In this document: positions 5,005 through 5,541 of the stretch, in pieces
Position numbering within the stretch: position 1 is the stretch's first letter
Layout of the letters: each line of letters begins with the position of its first letter
Assembly: GCA_029881635.1 (NCBI GenBank)
Contig: JAOUMG010000167.1
Location: 1-5,541 of the forward strand
Length of the DNA: 5,541 nucleotides
Origin: Paracoccaceae bacterium
GTDB lineage: Bacteria; Pseudomonadota; Alphaproteobacteria; Rhodobacterales; Rhodobacteraceae
Direction: 5' to 3'
Notes under the pieces: generated by a model
What the model saw: the letters and a program-made list of their open reading frames with translations, nothing else
Told to the model about the DNA's origin: nothing
Database searches by the model: none
Program-made: the position numbers and the translations under genes

Positions 5005-5541
5005 ATGCGAATGGAACATCAGATCAAAAGAATGTGGCACGACGAAAGCGGCGGCATTCTGGTACTCTGGGTGGTATGCCTGACGCTGGTGCTGGGCATT
5101 GTTGCGATGTCCTTTGATGTGGGGCGGATCGCCTCTACCCAGACGGAACTGCAATCGTTTGCCGATAACGTGGCGCTTGCGGCTGCAGGCGAACTGGATG
5201 GCAATACCGATGCAATAACACGTGCAACAGCGGCAGCGGCGAACATGATTGCCGACAGCCAGACATTCGGCAGCGGATCGCAGACGCTGAACAACACGGA
5301 TTTCACCCTTGATTTCTACAAATCGCTGCCGGGCAATGATCAGGCCAGCCTTGCCGCAGGTATAACGACGGTCGCGCGCGAGGCCGTTTACGCGCGGGTT
5401 GTCGTCACGCCCAAAACCGTACCTTTCACCTTTGGGGCCGCGTTCTTTACCCTTTCGGGCAATGCGCCCTCCAACAACCAGGTCGGAGCCGTCGCTGTCG
5501 CCGGGTTCACCCAATATGCCTGCGACATCACGCCGATGATG
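5005..5541 (+). CDS. TadG-like Flp pilus assembly protein, 3' partial
   Basis: The frame is open from the ATG at 5005 to the right edge (179 codons seen), so the end is missing. GGGAGG lies seven bases before the ATG and supports this start over the in-frame ATG two codons later. The N-terminus has the Tad-domain form (PF13400): a short basic cytoplasmic stretch, DESGG at 13-17, a single membrane segment at about 17-36, then FDVGR at 37-41 and a helix QTELQSFADNVALAAAGEL. This is the TadE/TadF/TadG-type pseudopilin-like start. The rest is a periplasmic region, with AFFTLSG and, at the edge, YACDITPMM. TadG-like proteins are membrane-anchored proteins of the Tad system; they often continue into a long, von Willebrand-like C-terminal part, which cannot be seen here. 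Position directly after cpaB supports the call. Confidence 0.85.
   Translation, partial: MRMEHQIKRMWHDESGGILVLWVVCLTLVLGIVAMSFDVGRIASTQTELQSFADNVALAAAGELDGNTDAITRATAAAANMIADSQTFGSGSQTLNNTDFTLDFYKSLPGNDQASLAAGITTVAREAVYARVVVTPKTVPFTFGAAFFTLSGNAPSNNQVGAVAVAGFTQYACDITPMM

Noticed and set aside
1..5541. CRISPR arrays, tRNA or rRNA genes, insertion sequences
   Set aside because: No regularly spaced short repeats, no cloverleaf or rRNA signatures and no transposase motifs or terminal inverted repeats were seen; the only large repeat is the pilin duplication.

Overview
The window reads as about 5.5 kb of an alphaproteobacterial chromosome of moderate GC content. That inference rests on the gene content: a Tad/Flp pilus locus with flp, cpaB and a TadG-like protein. 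A marine Rhodospirillales-type organism such as Thalassospira is possible, but this is a guess from gene style and not something the sequence proves. The window splits into a surface or small-molecule acylation part (1-2888) and the first genes of a Tad pilus locus (about 3570 to the right edge). Between them lies about 700 bp without a convincing gene.

Left part. A large FkbH-type protein enters from the left edge: an SGNH-like N-terminal region, a HAD phosphatase-like core and a GNAT-like C-terminal domain. It is followed after 19 nt by a small vicinal-oxygen-chelate (VOC) protein with the metal-ligand pattern of the methylmalonyl-CoA epimerase group. The two are probably co-transcribed and may make or adjust an acyl thioester such as a glyceryl group. 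No polyketide synthase or acyl carrier protein is visible here. Converging on them with an 11-nt gap is a minus-strand gene for an exported or membrane-anchored SASA/CE6-type acetylesterase. It starts with TTG.

Middle. Positions 2889-3596 hold the divergent upstream regions of the esterase and the pilin genes. I found no convincing gene or clear promoter there. I did find several short inverted repeats, including an imperfect palindrome at 3237-3261 and a stem-loop at 3530-3547 in the likely pilin leader.

Right part. Two 58-codon Flp (type IVb) prepilin genes lie in a direct tandem duplication with a period of 233 bp. Each unit carries its own ribosome binding site, pilin gene and downstream hairpin. 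The copies are about 94% identical by my hand alignment, with a 109-bp stretch that is exactly identical. The amino-acid differences fall only near the two ends of the protein. A second, much stronger stem-loop follows the second copy, ahead of cpaB (GTG start) and a TadG-like gene that runs off the right edge. Together these genes specify the pilin subunit, a periplasmic assembly factor and a membrane-anchored pseudopilin-like or assembly protein of a tight-adherence pilus. The prepilin peptidase, secretin, ATPase and platform genes are not in the window and presumably lie downstream or elsewhere.
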